Positions 36,105-43,586 are shown, counted from the first letter of the stretch. The stretch is 64,000 nt of DNA from Flavobacterium sp. LHD-85 (GCF_030929595.1 NZ_JAVFVR010000005.1:248001-312000), one strand, 5' to 3'. The notes: generated from the sequence alone by a model not told the origin. Made by a program: numbers and translations.

Positions 36105-36351
36105 GTTGATATTCAAAATTTATGTCTTGAAGATATCTTTTTGCACCACGTTTTTTTATTTTGTTTTCTAAAGTCACTGCTTCAGATCTTGAGTCTAATT
36201 GAATTGTATAAATGATTTTCCATGGAGCACCATTTTTTGTAGATAATGATTGTCCGTTATTATGTCTTCTAAGTCTGTCTTCGATATCATTTGTTTGACC
36301 GATGTAAAACTTTTCCTTGGTAGTGCTGTAAAGAATATAAACGAAAAACAT
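36100..36351 (-). CDS. GIY-YIG nuclease family protein (unit 2)
   Basis: 83 residues, the consensus form of the array (FYIGQTNDIEDRLRRHNNG; LENKIKKRGAKRYLQD). Tyr5, Tyr16, Arg26, His30 and Glu62 are present. The stop codon again lies inside the following tRNA homology. Confidence 0.85.
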   Translation of the reverse strand: MFFVYILYSTTKEKFYIGQTNDIEDRLRRHNNGQSLSTKNGAPWKIIYTIQLDSRSEAVTLENKIKKRGAKRYLQDINFEYQL

Positions 36352-36369
36352 AAAATAGATTTTAAATAA

Positions 36370-36397
36370 AAAAGCCGAACATTTCTGTTCGGCTTTT
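36370..36397 (-). terminator. Unit hairpin terminator (before unit 2 nuclease)
   Basis: Same perfect 12-bp stem and GAAA loop as the other units. Confidence 0.88.
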
Positions 36398-36398
36398 G

Positions 36399-36469
36399 TC
36401 GGGGTGGCAGGATTCGAACCTGCGGCCTTCCCGCTTTAAGGCGGGACGCGATAGCCGTTCTACGCTACA
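36399..36469 (-). pseudogene. Defective tRNA-Pro copy 4 (proximal)
   Basis: 71 nt as in copy 3, including the D-loop change. It follows the first nuclease gene after the intact tRNA. Confidence 0.85.
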
Positions 36470-36716
36470 GTTGATATTCAAAATTTATGTCTTGAAGATG
36501 TCTTTTTGCACCACGTTTTTTTATTTTGTTTTCTAAAGTCACTGCTTCAGACCTTGAGTCTAATTGAATTGTATAAATGATTTTCCATGGAGCACCATTT
36601 TTTGTAGATAATGATTGTCCGTTATTATGTCTTCTAAGTCTGTCTTCGATATCATTTGTTTGACCGATGTAAAACTTTTCCTTGGTAGTGCTGTAAAGAA
36701 TATAAACGAAAAACAT
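36465..36716 (-). CDS. GIY-YIG nuclease family protein (unit 1, next to tRNA-Pro)
   Basis: I start at the ATG at 36716, matching the other three copies. The frame is open through the tRNA-Pro gene to 36878, but that stretch is structural RNA. The protein is the consensus 83 residues with His in place of Tyr near residue 73 (AKRHLQD). All GIY-YIG catalytic residues are present. The stop lies within pseudo-tRNA copy 4. Confidence 0.85.
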   Translation of the reverse strand: MFFVYILYSTTKEKFYIGQTNDIEDRLRRHNNGQSLSTKNGAPWKIIYTIQLDSRSEAVTLENKIKKRGAKRHLQDINFEYQL

Positions 36717-36734
36717 AAAATAGATTTTAAATAA

Positions 36735-36762
36735 AAAAGCCGAACATTTCTGTTCGGCTTTT
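36735..36762 (-). terminator. Hairpin terminator directly after tRNA-Pro
   Basis: The first copy of the GNRA-loop hairpin, 1 bp after the tRNA 3' end. It would end most tRNA-Pro transcription before the nuclease genes. Confidence 0.9.
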
Positions 36763-36763
36763 G

Positions 36764-36838
36764 TCGGGGTGGCAGGATTCGAACCTGCGGCCTCCTGCTC
36801 CCAAAGCAGGCGCGATAACCGGGCTACGCTACACCCCG
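36764..36838 (-). tRNA. tRNA-Pro (TGG anticodon)
   Basis: 75 nt with acceptor stem CGGGGTG/CACCCCG, U8-A9, D arm GCGTAGCCCGGTTATCGC, anticodon arm CCTGC-TTTGGGA-GCAGG giving anticodon TGG, T arm GCAGGTTCGAATCCTGC and discriminator A. The 3' CCA is not encoded. It is the only complete tRNA in the window and the apparent founder of the tandem array downstream. Confidence 0.96.
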
Positions 36839-36875
36839 AAGATGTAATTTTTATTGTAGTGCCCGAAAGCGGATG

Positions 36876-36883
36876 CAAAGATA
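36876..36883 (-). promoter_or_regulatory. Candidate -7 element of tRNA-Pro
   Basis: TATCTTTG on the minus strand matches TAnnTTTG, giving a 5' leader of about 33 nt for RNase P removal. Confidence 0.5.
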
Positions 36884-36986
36884 TAAATAAATTTGATTTG
36901 TAAAAGGAAAAAATGAAAATAAATAAAACTTATTTTGATATAGCTATTTCAGATTTATTTTCGGCGATATTTTTTATAATAAAGTT

Positions 36987-36994
36987 TACATTTG
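36987..36994 (+). promoter_or_regulatory. Candidate -7 element of trxB
   Basis: TACATTTG matches TAnnTTTG and would start transcription close to 37000. This decides the trxB start in favour of the ATG at 37016, since the upstream in-frame ATG at 36992 lies inside the promoter. Confidence 0.55.
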
Positions 36995-37015
36995 CAACTC
37001 AAAAAAACTATTACT

Positions 37016-37963
37016 ATGTCAAATACAATCGAAAAAATTAAATGCCTTATTATAGGTTCTGGCCCCGCAGGTTATACTGCAGCTATTTATGCGGCTAGAG
37101 CTAACATGAATCCAGTTCTATATCAAGGAATGCAACCTGGCGGTCAATTGACTACTACTAATGAGGTTGAAAACTTTCCAGGTTATGTAGATGGAGTTAC
37201 AGGACCAGAAATGATGATTCAGTTACAGGAACAAGCAAAACGTTTTGGTGCAGATATTCGTGATGGATGGGCTACAAAAGTTGATTTTTCTGGAGATATT
37301 CATAAAGTTTGGATTAATGATACAATCGAATTGCACTGTGAAACTGTAATTATTTCTACAGGTGCTTCGGCTAAATACTTAGGATTGCCATCAGAACAAC
37401 ACTATTTAAATATGGGTGGTGGAGTTTCTGCATGTGCGGTTTGCGACGGATTCTTCTACAGAAACCAAGATGTTGTAATTGTTGGTGCTGGAGATTCTGC
37501 TTGTGAAGAAGCACATTACTTGTCTAAACTTTGCAAGAAAGTAACGATGTTAGTTAGAAGCGATAAATTCAGAGCTTCTAAAATTATGGAAGAGCGTGTT
37601 CGTAAAACTGAGAATATCGAGATTTTAATGCATCACGACACAGTTGAAGTTTTAGGAGACAACAATGTAGTTCATGCCATTAAAGCTTTAAACAAAACAA
37701 CTGGCGAAACAATCGAAATTCCTGCAACTGGTTTCTTCGTAGCAATTGGACACAAACCAAACACAGATATTTTTAAAGATTATATTTCTCTTGACGAAAC
37801 AGGATATATTATAAATACTCCTGGTACATCTAAAACAAATGTTGACGGTGTATTTGTAGCAGGAGATGCTGCAGATCATGTATACCGTCAGGCAATTACT
37901 GCTGCTGGAACAGGATGTATGGCGGCATTGGATGCTGAAAGATATTTGGCTTCAAAGGAATAA
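37016..37963 (+). CDS. trxB: Thioredoxin-disulfide reductase
   Basis: TrxB moves electrons from NADPH through FAD and a redox disulfide to thioredoxin. With the start at 37016 it has 315 residues. The FAD motif GSGPAG is at 14-19, PGGQLTTTNEVENFPGY at about 41-57, the redox pair Cys140-Ala-Val-Cys143, the NADPH motif GAGDSA at about 156-161, and the C-terminal FAD motif GVFVAGDAADHVYRQAITAAGTG. No thioredoxin gene is adjacent. Confidence 0.96.
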   Translation: MSNTIEKIKCLIIGSGPAGYTAAIYAARANMNPVLYQGMQPGGQLTTTNEVENFPGYVDGVTGPEMMIQLQEQAKRFGADIRDGWATKVDFSGDIHKVWINDTIELHCETVIISTGASAKYLGLPSEQHYLNMGGGVSACAVCDGFFYRNQDVVIVGAGDSACEEAHYLSKLCKKVTMLVRSDKFRASKIMEERVRKTENIEILMHHDTVEVLGDNNVVHAIKALNKTTGETIEIPATGFFVAIGHKPNTDIFKDYISLDETGYIINTPGTSKTNVDGVFVAGDAADHVYRQAITAAGTGCMAALDAERYLASKE

Positions 37964-38052
37964 GTTAAAAGGTTCGGGTTTCAAGTTGTAGGAACGCTGA
38001 AATCTTTGTGAGTTGTCCTCAAAAAGGTTGACTCGATTTGTAATATAAAATT

Positions 38053-38097
38053 AATTAAACCGGAACAGAATTATTTTTGTTGCGGTTTAATTTTTTT
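38053..38097 (+). terminator. Terminator of trxB
   Basis: AATTAAACCG (38053-38062) pairs with CGGTTTAATT (38083-38092), followed by T residues. It is 90 bp after the stop. Confidence 0.75.
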
Positions 38098-38103
38098 AAG
38101 ATG

Positions 38104-38286
38104 TTATTCATTCCGTAGGAATGTCTGCTTGGTAGATTTTTTAATTAGATTCACAGGTATACGTTCCTTAGGAACGTTTGATTATGTTTACAGCATCATT
38201 CATTCCGTAAAAAAGGTGTCCCTACAGGACACTATGTAAATACATAATTATTTTTTCTACCGACCAGATATTCCTAACGGAATAAA
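38104..38286. repeat. Nested palindrome of the CATTCCGTAGGAATG type
   Basis: Outer arms TTCATTCCGTAGGAATGTC...GGTAG (about 38107-38135) and CTACCGACCAGATATTCC... (from 38257) are imperfect complements. Between them lie smaller palindromes, ACGTTCCTTAGGAACGT and GTGTCCCTACAGGACAC. It fills most of the 390-bp trxB/GIN gap and codes for nothing I can see. The word family is common between flavobacterial genes. Confidence 0.75.
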
Positions 38287-38319
38287 AAATCCCAGTCTAA
38301 AATTTTAGACTGGGATTTT
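38286..38319 (-). terminator. Perfect palindromic terminator of the GIN gene
   Basis: A 34-bp perfect palindrome centred on TCTAAAATTTTAGA, T-rich on both sides, 35 bp after the GIN-protein stop. It can serve both strands. Confidence 0.82.
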
Positions 38320-38353
38320 CTTTTTTGTTATATTATTTTTAAACTTTAAAAGC

Positions 38354-39214
38354 TTACAATGTCGTTGCTTTTGCTTTTGTTGCGCCTGGTTTTTTTATCA
38401 ATTTAGCCTCTTCGCTAAAGCGTGTAAGTTCTATTTTTGGATCACCATATAATGAAATTTCAGACTTGTCACCAGCAGCTATTGCAATAGTGGTATCTGC
38501 TAAAATTGTAGCAACGGCAGAACCTTCAGCTGTTACGTTTGCGTCTTTCAAAGTGAATTTTGTTCCTGTGAAAATAGAATTATTATCTAATCTAATTGTA
38601 GCTTTTTCTGCAATACCTTCAATTGCAGCGGTCGCTTTCTGATACAAATCACATTTGAATTTTACAGCAGAAACTAATGTTTTAACTGCGGCATTTTTGC
38701 TCAATTGTAAATTTCCGTCTTCGGCCTTTAAGTTTAATTCTGTTCTAGATTTATCATCTGCAATTAAAGTGAATTTTTTTGAATTCACATTCAAGTACAA
38801 TTTAGAAAAATCAAGACAATTCATTGTAATGTCATCCAATTGCAATTCTTGAATAGCATAAACTATCGCTTCGTTTTTAGTGATTACTTTATTTAACGAT
38901 TTTGTATAAGTAACCTTGACAGAAAGTTTCTTGAAAATTGTAGATTCTTTATTAGTATATAATCGAAGTGTTTTTTCTCTTAAATCCATTCCTACAATAT
39001 CGTGCAGGTTATCATCGGCTTCAATTTTAATTTCGTTTTTCTCTCCTTGTTCTAGATAAACTTCTAGGTTATCATCGACTTCAAGGGCATCAAAACTTCC
39101 AACTTCTTTTATTGAGGTAGTTACAATTTTAGAGCCTTTAATTTTTTCTCTTTTTTGAGCGAAAGTCAGAGTCGTAACAAATAATAATAAGAGTAGGGCG
39201 GTACTTTTTTTCAT
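38354..39214 (-). CDS. Secreted GIN-domain (DUF2807) protein
   Basis: I start at the ATG at 39214, which begins a standard signal peptide (MKKSTALLLLLFVTTLTFAQ) and lies downstream of a -7 element; the longer frame to 39253 would start inside that promoter. The 286-residue protein is a beta-solenoid of the DUF2807/head GIN type: FDALEVDDNLEVYLEQG, IKIEADDNLHDIV, then repeated short strands. No function is known; the fold suggests surface or periplasmic binding. It is separated by 83 bp from the second GIN gene of the PspC operon and seems to have its own promoter. Confidence 0.83.
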   Translation of the reverse strand: MKKSTALLLLLFVTTLTFAQKREKIKGSKIVTTSIKEVGSFDALEVDDNLEVYLEQGEKNEIKIEADDNLHDIVGMDLREKTLRLYTNKESTIFKKLSVKVTYTKSLNKVITKNEAIVYAIQELQLDDITMNCLDFSKLYLNVNSKKFTLIADDKSRTELNLKAEDGNLQLSKNAAVKTLVSAVKFKCDLYQKATAAIEGIAEKATIRLDNNSIFTGTKFTLKDANVTAEGSAVATILADTTIAIAAGDKSEISLYGDPKIELTRFSEEAKLIKKPGATKAKATTL

Positions 39215-39235
39215 TAATTCTAGATTTGATTTTGA

Positions 39236-39243
39236 CAAATATA
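39236..39243 (-). promoter_or_regulatory. Candidate -7 element of the GIN gene
   Basis: TATATTTG on the minus strand matches TAnnTTTG, about 22 bp before the ATG at 39214. Confidence 0.45.
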
Positions 39244-39297
39244 AAAAAATCATCCACTTTTGATGAATGATTTCGTTTATATTTAACAGTTGCTTTT

Positions 39298-40032
39298 TTA
39301 GCTTTTGCTTACGCTTCCTCCAGAACTTGAAGATTTTTCAACCGTTTTTGGATTGCCGCTGTAGTTAATATTTCCTCCGCTAGAAGCGTCTGCTTTTAAG
39401 CTTAAGATCGGCTGTACCGAAACTGTTCCTCCACTAGATGCATCTGCATGAACATCATTTGCTATTAATTTTTCAGCATCAATACTTCCTCCACTTGATA
39501 CCGAAGTCGTAAGGCTTAAAGCTTTGCCTTCGATATCTATAGAACTTCCGCTTCCAGCATCTATAGCGATTCTATCAGATTCAATATTCATATCCATCGA
39601 TGCTGCGCTCGAAGCTTCCAAAGTAACATCTTCACCTTGAACAAGCCCGTCAGTTTCAACACTTGAAGCGCTTGAAGCTTCTATTTTATGAACAACAGGC
39701 ATTTTAACTGTTACCTTTTTTGATGTAATGTTACGGAAAGAGCTGTATTTGCATTCAATAATAAGAGTTCCGTTTTCTACTTTAGTAACAATTTCTTTTT
39801 GAAGATTGTCATCAGCCTCAACTGTAATTTCTGTAGCATCAGATTGTACAACAACCACATCTATGGCGTTGCTTACAGAGATATTTTTAAACTCTCCTTG
39901 AACAGTTCTTTTTTCTGTTGTAACATTTCCGCTTCCTTCAATTGCATTCATGTTAAAATTACATGAAGCAAACAATAAAGCTGTAACAGTTGCAATTATA
40001 AATTTCGTAATATGTATGATTATTTTTATCAT
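39298..40032 (-). CDS. GIN-domain (DUF2807) lipoprotein
   Basis: A 244-residue lipoprotein with a lipobox LLFASC (Cys 24). The DUF2807 beta-solenoid starts with FKNISVSNAIDVVVVQSD and continues as Ser/Gly/Ala-rich coils with repeated ASSGG and ASSAS words (DASSGGTVSV; ADASSGGNINY). Such proteins are regularly encoded after PadR and PspC genes in Bacteroidota. It is 3 bp after the PspC gene and almost certainly cotranscribed. Role unknown; envelope stress is suggested by context. Confidence 0.87.
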   Translation of the reverse strand: MIKIIIHITKFIIATVTALLFASCNFNMNAIEGSGNVTTEKRTVQGEFKNISVSNAIDVVVVQSDATEITVEADDNLQKEIVTKVENGTLIIECKYSSFRNITSKKVTVKMPVVHKIEASSASSVETDGLVQGEDVTLEASSAASMDMNIESDRIAIDAGSGSSIDIEGKALSLTTSVSSGGSIDAEKLIANDVHADASSGGTVSVQPILSLKADASSGGNINYSGNPKTVEKSSSSGGSVSKS

Positions 40033-40035
40033 GGT

Positions 40036-41778
40036 TTAGTTAGTTTTGATTACCACTCCGTTTTTATCAATAGTTAATTTTCCTTTTTTTCCGTTTAAAA
40101 CTTCTTTTCCGTTAATTTTAACCGAAACCTCTTTTATAGTGTCAGTATCATCAATGGCATCATTAACTTCTTCGTTTATATTCTCGTAGTCAATTTCATC
40201 GCTGTCATTGTCCTCATCAGCAGGGCAGTTTAGACATTTTACTTTAGATCCTACAACTTTGTAATTGTAATCTCCGTTGTAATTCAGTTCCAAGAAATTG
40301 TCGTCTGAGTTATAGTAATCTCTTACAGAAGAATCAGGTTTAACTAATTGCCCTTCTGGTAAGTAAAGATAAATGTCAACTTCTTGTCCTCTGAATTTGT
40401 TTTTTACATCTGTCAGAAAATAGTTATCCAAAAGTAAATGATTTCCGTTAATTTGAAACTTATAATTAATTTTTTCTGCTCTTTTTTTAGCATTTGTAAA
40501 TGAATTTCCTCTTGCACTTTTTTCGATCTGAATAAACGGAGCCGATTCGTCTGTATGTAATACGTGTAAACGTACATCATTAGAATAAATCAATTCGTTG
40601 TTTGCAGAATCTTGTACAAATTCGAATTCTCTATAGTGGTTCAAGCTTTTTGTATAATAATCATTGTACTTGAACTTGATGTATAAAGTATCGACAGGTT
40701 TAATTGCCAGAACTTTTTTCTCTACTATTTTATTATCGTATGAAATTTCAGTTGCCTGTTTGATTCCAATACTAGTAAGAATTGCAATAGAAATAATCCA
40801 AAGAGCCAAAAGCGTATATTTTGTAATGTTTCCAATTGATTTTAAGTTTGGAGATAACAGTTTAAATCCTAAAAGAGTTAAGAAGAAAAACGGAATTCCA
40901 ACAGCAAAGAACATCAATAAACCAAATGACCAGATAGGATAATCAGTAAAGTTTCCGGCTTCTATAAAGTTTTGCCATGGAAAATCAATAAAGATATTTG
41001 TTCCCAAAGTAAAAACTCCAATTAATAATCCGATTAAAACACTAATCCCTGATATGATTAGAATTACTCCTAAAAATTTAGCAAAGATTTTAAAAACCGT
41101 CATGACAAAGTCTCCAAATGAACTACTTATTCTCCCAGCTCCCGACTTTACCTGGTTTCCCATTTTGTCATAATCTGCATTTTTGAATTTTTCAGAAAGT
41201 GAATCAATTTCTTCGCGAACTTTTTTTTCGATGTTCGAAATAGTTACTGGTTCTCCTGTCATTTCCAATTTTTCAGAAGTTGTAACTGCTTCAGGAGTTA
41301 CAATCCAAAGAACGAAGTAAGCTAAAATTCCAGTTCCAAAACCTGCAAAAACGAAGATTAAGAATATGATTTTAATCCAAACAGCGTCAATTCCAAAGTA
41401 ATGTCCTAAACCTGTAGCCACACCTCCAATCATACCTTTTTCTTTATCGCGGTATAATTTTTTGTGTTTTCTTGCACCGTAATTATTGTAAGATTGGTTT
41501 GTGTTTTCCTCGTCTTCAATTCGGTAGTCTTCTGGCTGTCCCATTACCGCAATCACTTCGTCAACATCTTTCAGTCCAACAACATGTTTTTCGCTTTTTT
41601 GTTTTTCTGTCAGTAATTCAGAAACACGCATTTCGATATCTTTAATGATTTCATCTTGTCCAGATGAGTTGTTAAGTGATCGTTTTATAGCGTCAAAGTA
41701 GCGTGTCAATTTTAAGTATGCATCTTCATCGATGTGAAAAAACATCCCGCCTAAGTTAATATTTACTGTTTTGTTCAT
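40036..41778 (-). CDS. PspC domain-containing membrane protein
   Basis: A 580-residue protein. An N-terminal cytosolic segment (KTVNINLGGMFFHIDEDAYLKL) is typical of Bacteroidota PspC proteins. The PspC domain (KKLYRDKEKGMIGGVATGLGHYFGID, about 103-165) includes membrane helix FLIFVFAGFGTGILAYFVLWI. Three more membrane segments lie between about 230 and 340, followed by a large periplasmic C-terminal domain with acidic and Asp/Glu-rich stretches near 525-550 (ADEDNDSDEIDYENI). PspC in other bacteria acts in phage-shock/envelope stress. It sits between PadR (3-bp gap) and a GIN lipoprotein. Confidence 0.9.
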   Translation of the reverse strand: MNKTVNINLGGMFFHIDEDAYLKLTRYFDAIKRSLNNSSGQDEIIKDIEMRVSELLTEKQKSEKHVVGLKDVDEVIAVMGQPEDYRIEDEENTNQSYNNYGARKHKKLYRDKEKGMIGGVATGLGHYFGIDAVWIKIIFLIFVFAGFGTGILAYFVLWIVTPEAVTTSEKLEMTGEPVTISNIEKKVREEIDSLSEKFKNADYDKMGNQVKSGAGRISSSFGDFVMTVFKIFAKFLGVILIISGISVLIGLLIGVFTLGTNIFIDFPWQNFIEAGNFTDYPIWSFGLLMFFAVGIPFFFLTLLGFKLLSPNLKSIGNITKYTLLALWIISIAILTSIGIKQATEISYDNKIVEKKVLAIKPVDTLYIKFKYNDYYTKSLNHYREFEFVQDSANNELIYSNDVRLHVLHTDESAPFIQIEKSARGNSFTNAKKRAEKINYKFQINGNHLLLDNYFLTDVKNKFRGQEVDIYLYLPEGQLVKPDSSVRDYYNSDDNFLELNYNGDYNYKVVGSKVKCLNCPADEDNDSDEIDYENINEEVNDAIDDTDTIKEVSVKINGKEVLNGKKGKLTIDKNGVVIKTN

Positions 41779-41781
41779 GAC

Positions 41782-42114
41782 TTATTGATTTTGATTGGTG
41801 ATTAGATTTACGGCGTCGGATAACTCTGTCCAAGTACCGCTAAGTTCGTTTAAAAAAGTTTGTCCTATTTCGGTTAATCCATAATATTTTCGCGGTGGCC
41901 CAGAGGTCGATTCTTCCCAGCGATAATTAAGTAAACCATCATTTTTTAATCTAGTTAACAACGGGTAAACGGTTCCTTCTACAACTAGTAATTTTGCGTT
42001 TTTTAAAGTGTCTAATATTTCAGATGTATATGCGTCTTTTTCTTTTAGAACTGATAAGATGCAAAACTCAAGAACACCTTTGCGCATCTGTGCTTTTGTG
42101 TTTTCAATGTTCAT
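41782..42114 (-). CDS. PadR family transcriptional regulator
   Basis: A 110-residue PadR-s1 type repressor. It has the winged helix (RKGVLEFCILSVLKEKDAYTSEIL, then VEGTVYPLLTRLKNDGLL and the wing WEESTSGPPRKYYGLTEIG) and a short C-terminal dimerisation helix. It is the first gene of the PadR-PspC-GIN cluster. Two exact 15-bp direct repeats lie just upstream and a palindrome lies before the DUF4870 gene, both candidate operators for autoregulation. Confidence 0.93.
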   Translation of the reverse strand: MNIENTKAQMRKGVLEFCILSVLKEKDAYTSEILDTLKNAKLLVVEGTVYPLLTRLKNDGLLNYRWEESTSGPPRKYYGLTEIGQTFLNELSGTWTELSDAVNLITNQNQ

Positions 42115-42163
42115 AATTTCATTTTGTTTTTTTTTGATTGAACAATTCGTTTTTTGATTGATG

Positions 42164-42211
42164 ATGATTTGATTGATGATTGATTTCGAAACTTATATGA
42201 TTTGATTGATG
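42164..42211. promoter_or_regulatory. 15-bp direct repeats upstream of padR
   Basis: ATGATTTGATTGATG occurs twice exactly (42164-42178 and 42197-42211), 33 bp apart, in the gap between the DUF4870 and PadR genes. Other TTGATTGAT words surround it. It may be an operator or just low-complexity DNA. Confidence 0.4.
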
Positions 42212-42241
42212 TTTCGACTATAACTTTTAATTTTTTTAGTG

Positions 42242-42721
42242 TCACTTTATAAAAGGAATCGTAATTGGATATTTGTATAATTCTCCATTTGAGGCTTTTA
42301 TCGAAGCGTAGATTACCAAAAAGAATTCAACAAATTTTAATAATCCGAAAAGTATAACAGCTGTTATGGCTACACTTAAAGTTCCAATGTGCCCTTCGAA
42401 GTTGAAATTTCTAATTACAAGATTCTCATTGTACATAAATGCTTCGATTGGAATATTTTGTAAAACTACTGTTATAAAAATTGGTATCGCAATAAGCGCT
42501 AAAATCAAAGAATAAAGCAAAATGCTTAATTGAAAGTTCAAAGCCTGTTTTCCGTGATGATCTGCAAATTCAGATTTGTCTTTATAGTTGGTCCAAATGA
42601 TTACCGGAAAAATATAGTTTCCAAACGGAATTATATATTGGCTTAATGTACTCAAATGAGTAAATGCTGCCGTATTCTTTTCTGATGTTTTTTCCATGAT
42701 GAGTGGTGTTGTTGTTTCCAT
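42242..42721 (-). CDS. DUF4870 (Tic20-like) membrane protein
   Basis: A 159-residue protein with three or four membrane helices. It shows the DUF4870 signature LSQYIIPFGNYIFPVIIWTNYKDKSEFADHHGKQALNFQ. Start is 42721; an alternative Met at 42697 is also possible. It precedes the PadR cluster by 127 bp on the same strand, a frequent arrangement, and may be regulated by PadR through the palindrome upstream. Confidence 0.88.
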   Translation of the reverse strand: METTTPLIMEKTSEKNTAAFTHLSTLSQYIIPFGNYIFPVIIWTNYKDKSEFADHHGKQALNFQLSILLYSLILALIAIPIFITVVLQNIPIEAFMYNENLVIRNFNFEGHIGTLSVAITAVILFGLLKFVEFFLVIYASIKASNGELYKYPITIPFIK

Positions 42722-42749
42722 GATTAAAAGTATATAGTAATTTCTTATG

Positions 42750-42792
42750 CAAATATATGTCTAAAAGACAGTATCTTGTTTTGCATAGTACT
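42750..42792 (-). promoter_or_regulatory. Promoter and operator-like palindrome of the DUF4870-padR cluster
   Basis: TATATTTG (42750-42757, minus strand) is an exact -7 match. Just upstream is the imperfect palindrome TGTCTTTTAGACA and, at 42770-42792, a sequence starting AGTACTATGC and ending AGATACT with mirrored ends. Outer words TATGCAAA and TTTGCATA also mirror each other across the -7 element. Confidence 0.5.
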
Positions 42793-42951
42793 AATTATTA
42801 ACAAAAATTTAACAAATATTCAAGTAGGAAATTCTGTTTAAATTGCTGAAAATCATTCGGAAGTACCATATTTATTGAGGTTATTTTGATAGTTTAATAA
42901 TTTATTGTGCGTGCATAGTTTTTTTGTATTTTTACATAAAAAATTTATTCT

Positions 42952-43404
42952 ATGGCACTTTCGGTATCAAAACTTAATAAATTCGTCTTATTCAAATTGC
43001 CTTCAGCATACTTTTGCGGAGTGCGTGTAAAAGATATAAACGATAGCAGCTGTACAGTTACAGTAAAACACAGATGGATCAATCAGAATCCGTTTAACTC
43101 GATGTATTTTGCAGTTCAGGCAATGGCTGCTGAGTTGACAACTGGAGCTTTGGTGATTTCTCAAATTCAGCAAAGCGGTAAAAAGATTTCTATGTTAGTA
43201 GCCAACAACAAAGGTAACTTCACAAAAAAAGCTACGGGACGAATTGCATTTGTCTGCAAAGACGGACATTTAATTGCTGATGCCATCAAAAAAACAATAG
43301 AAACTGGAGAAGGACAGACGTTTTGGATGAAATCTATTGGAACAAACGAAGAAGGGGTTCAAGTTTCAGAAATGGATTTTGAGTGGAGTATTCGAGTTAA
43401 ATAG
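42952..43404 (+). CDS. DUF4442 domain-containing protein (hotdog fold)
   Basis: A 150-residue protein of the DUF4442 family, related to PaaI-type hotdog thioesterases. It shows LPSAYFCGVRVKDINDSSCTV, then KHRWINQNPFNSMYFAVQAMAAELTTGAL, the hotdog helix with the usual active-site area. No acyl-CoA substrate is known. It is divergent from the DUF4870 gene and followed by a palindrome and terminator. Confidence 0.87.
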   Translation: MALSVSKLNKFVLFKLPSAYFCGVRVKDINDSSCTVTVKHRWINQNPFNSMYFAVQAMAAELTTGALVISQIQQSGKKISMLVANNKGNFTKKATGRIAFVCKDGHLIADAIKKTIETGEGQTFWMKSIGTNEEGVQVSEMDFEWSIRVK

Positions 43405-43415
43405 TTTTGAATCTT

Positions 43416-43522
43416 TTTGCCACGAATTTCCCAAATTTTCGCAAATTTTTAAGTTGGAAAACTAAATGAGTTATTTAATTTACACAAATTAATTCGCGTT
43501 AATTCGCGGAATTAGTGGCAAA
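43416..43522. repeat. Periodic palindrome (AATTCGCG/AATTCGTG family)
   Basis: TTTGCCACGAATTTCCC and its partner GCGGAATTAGTGGCAAA face each other, with AATTCGCG-type words inside. It is related to the repeat at 18165-18222. Confidence 0.65.
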
Positions 43523-43534
43523 GAAATAAATATA

Positions 43535-43565
43535 AAAAAGGCCTCAAATATTTTTTGAGGCCTTT
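43535..43565. terminator. Bidirectional terminator
   Basis: AAAAAGGCCTCAAA (43535-43548) pairs with TTTGAGGCCTTT (43554-43565) between the DUF4442 gene and the convergent small-peptide gene. Confidence 0.85.
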
Positions 43566-43586
43566 ATCTTGAAATTAGCATTTCAA

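Larger units (their letters stand above)
35303..36762 (-). repeat. Tandem array of four ~365-bp nuclease/pseudo-tRNA units
   Basis: Reading on the minus strand from the intact tRNA-Pro, each unit is hairpin terminator, GIY-YIG gene, defective tRNA-Pro. Unit lengths by stop-codon spacing are 365, 366 and 365 bp. The units are nearly identical except the third from the tRNA (about 35734-36032), whose nuclease 5' half and leader differ. See the separate parts and the findings. Confidence 0.92.

Noticed and set aside
35884..36171. Plus-strand frame of 95 codons across the nuclease array.
   Set aside because: It runs antisense through the nuclease and tRNA sequences and exists only because of the repeat.
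35303..36469. Four functional tRNA genes (with a TAA-like loop).
   Set aside because: They lack the 5' acceptor strand, and the anticodon arm is 6 bp with a 6-nt loop, so they cannot be normal tRNAs.
35303..36762. Possible CRISPR array because of regular spacing.
   Set aside because: Units are 365 bp, nearly identical throughout, contain genes and have no short repeat/unique spacer pattern; no cas genes are near.
36465..36878. A longer reading frame (137 codons) that covers tRNA-Pro and continues into the first nuclease gene.
   Set aside because: Its first 54 codons are the tRNA and hairpin terminator. The three other copies start at the internal ATG, which I use.
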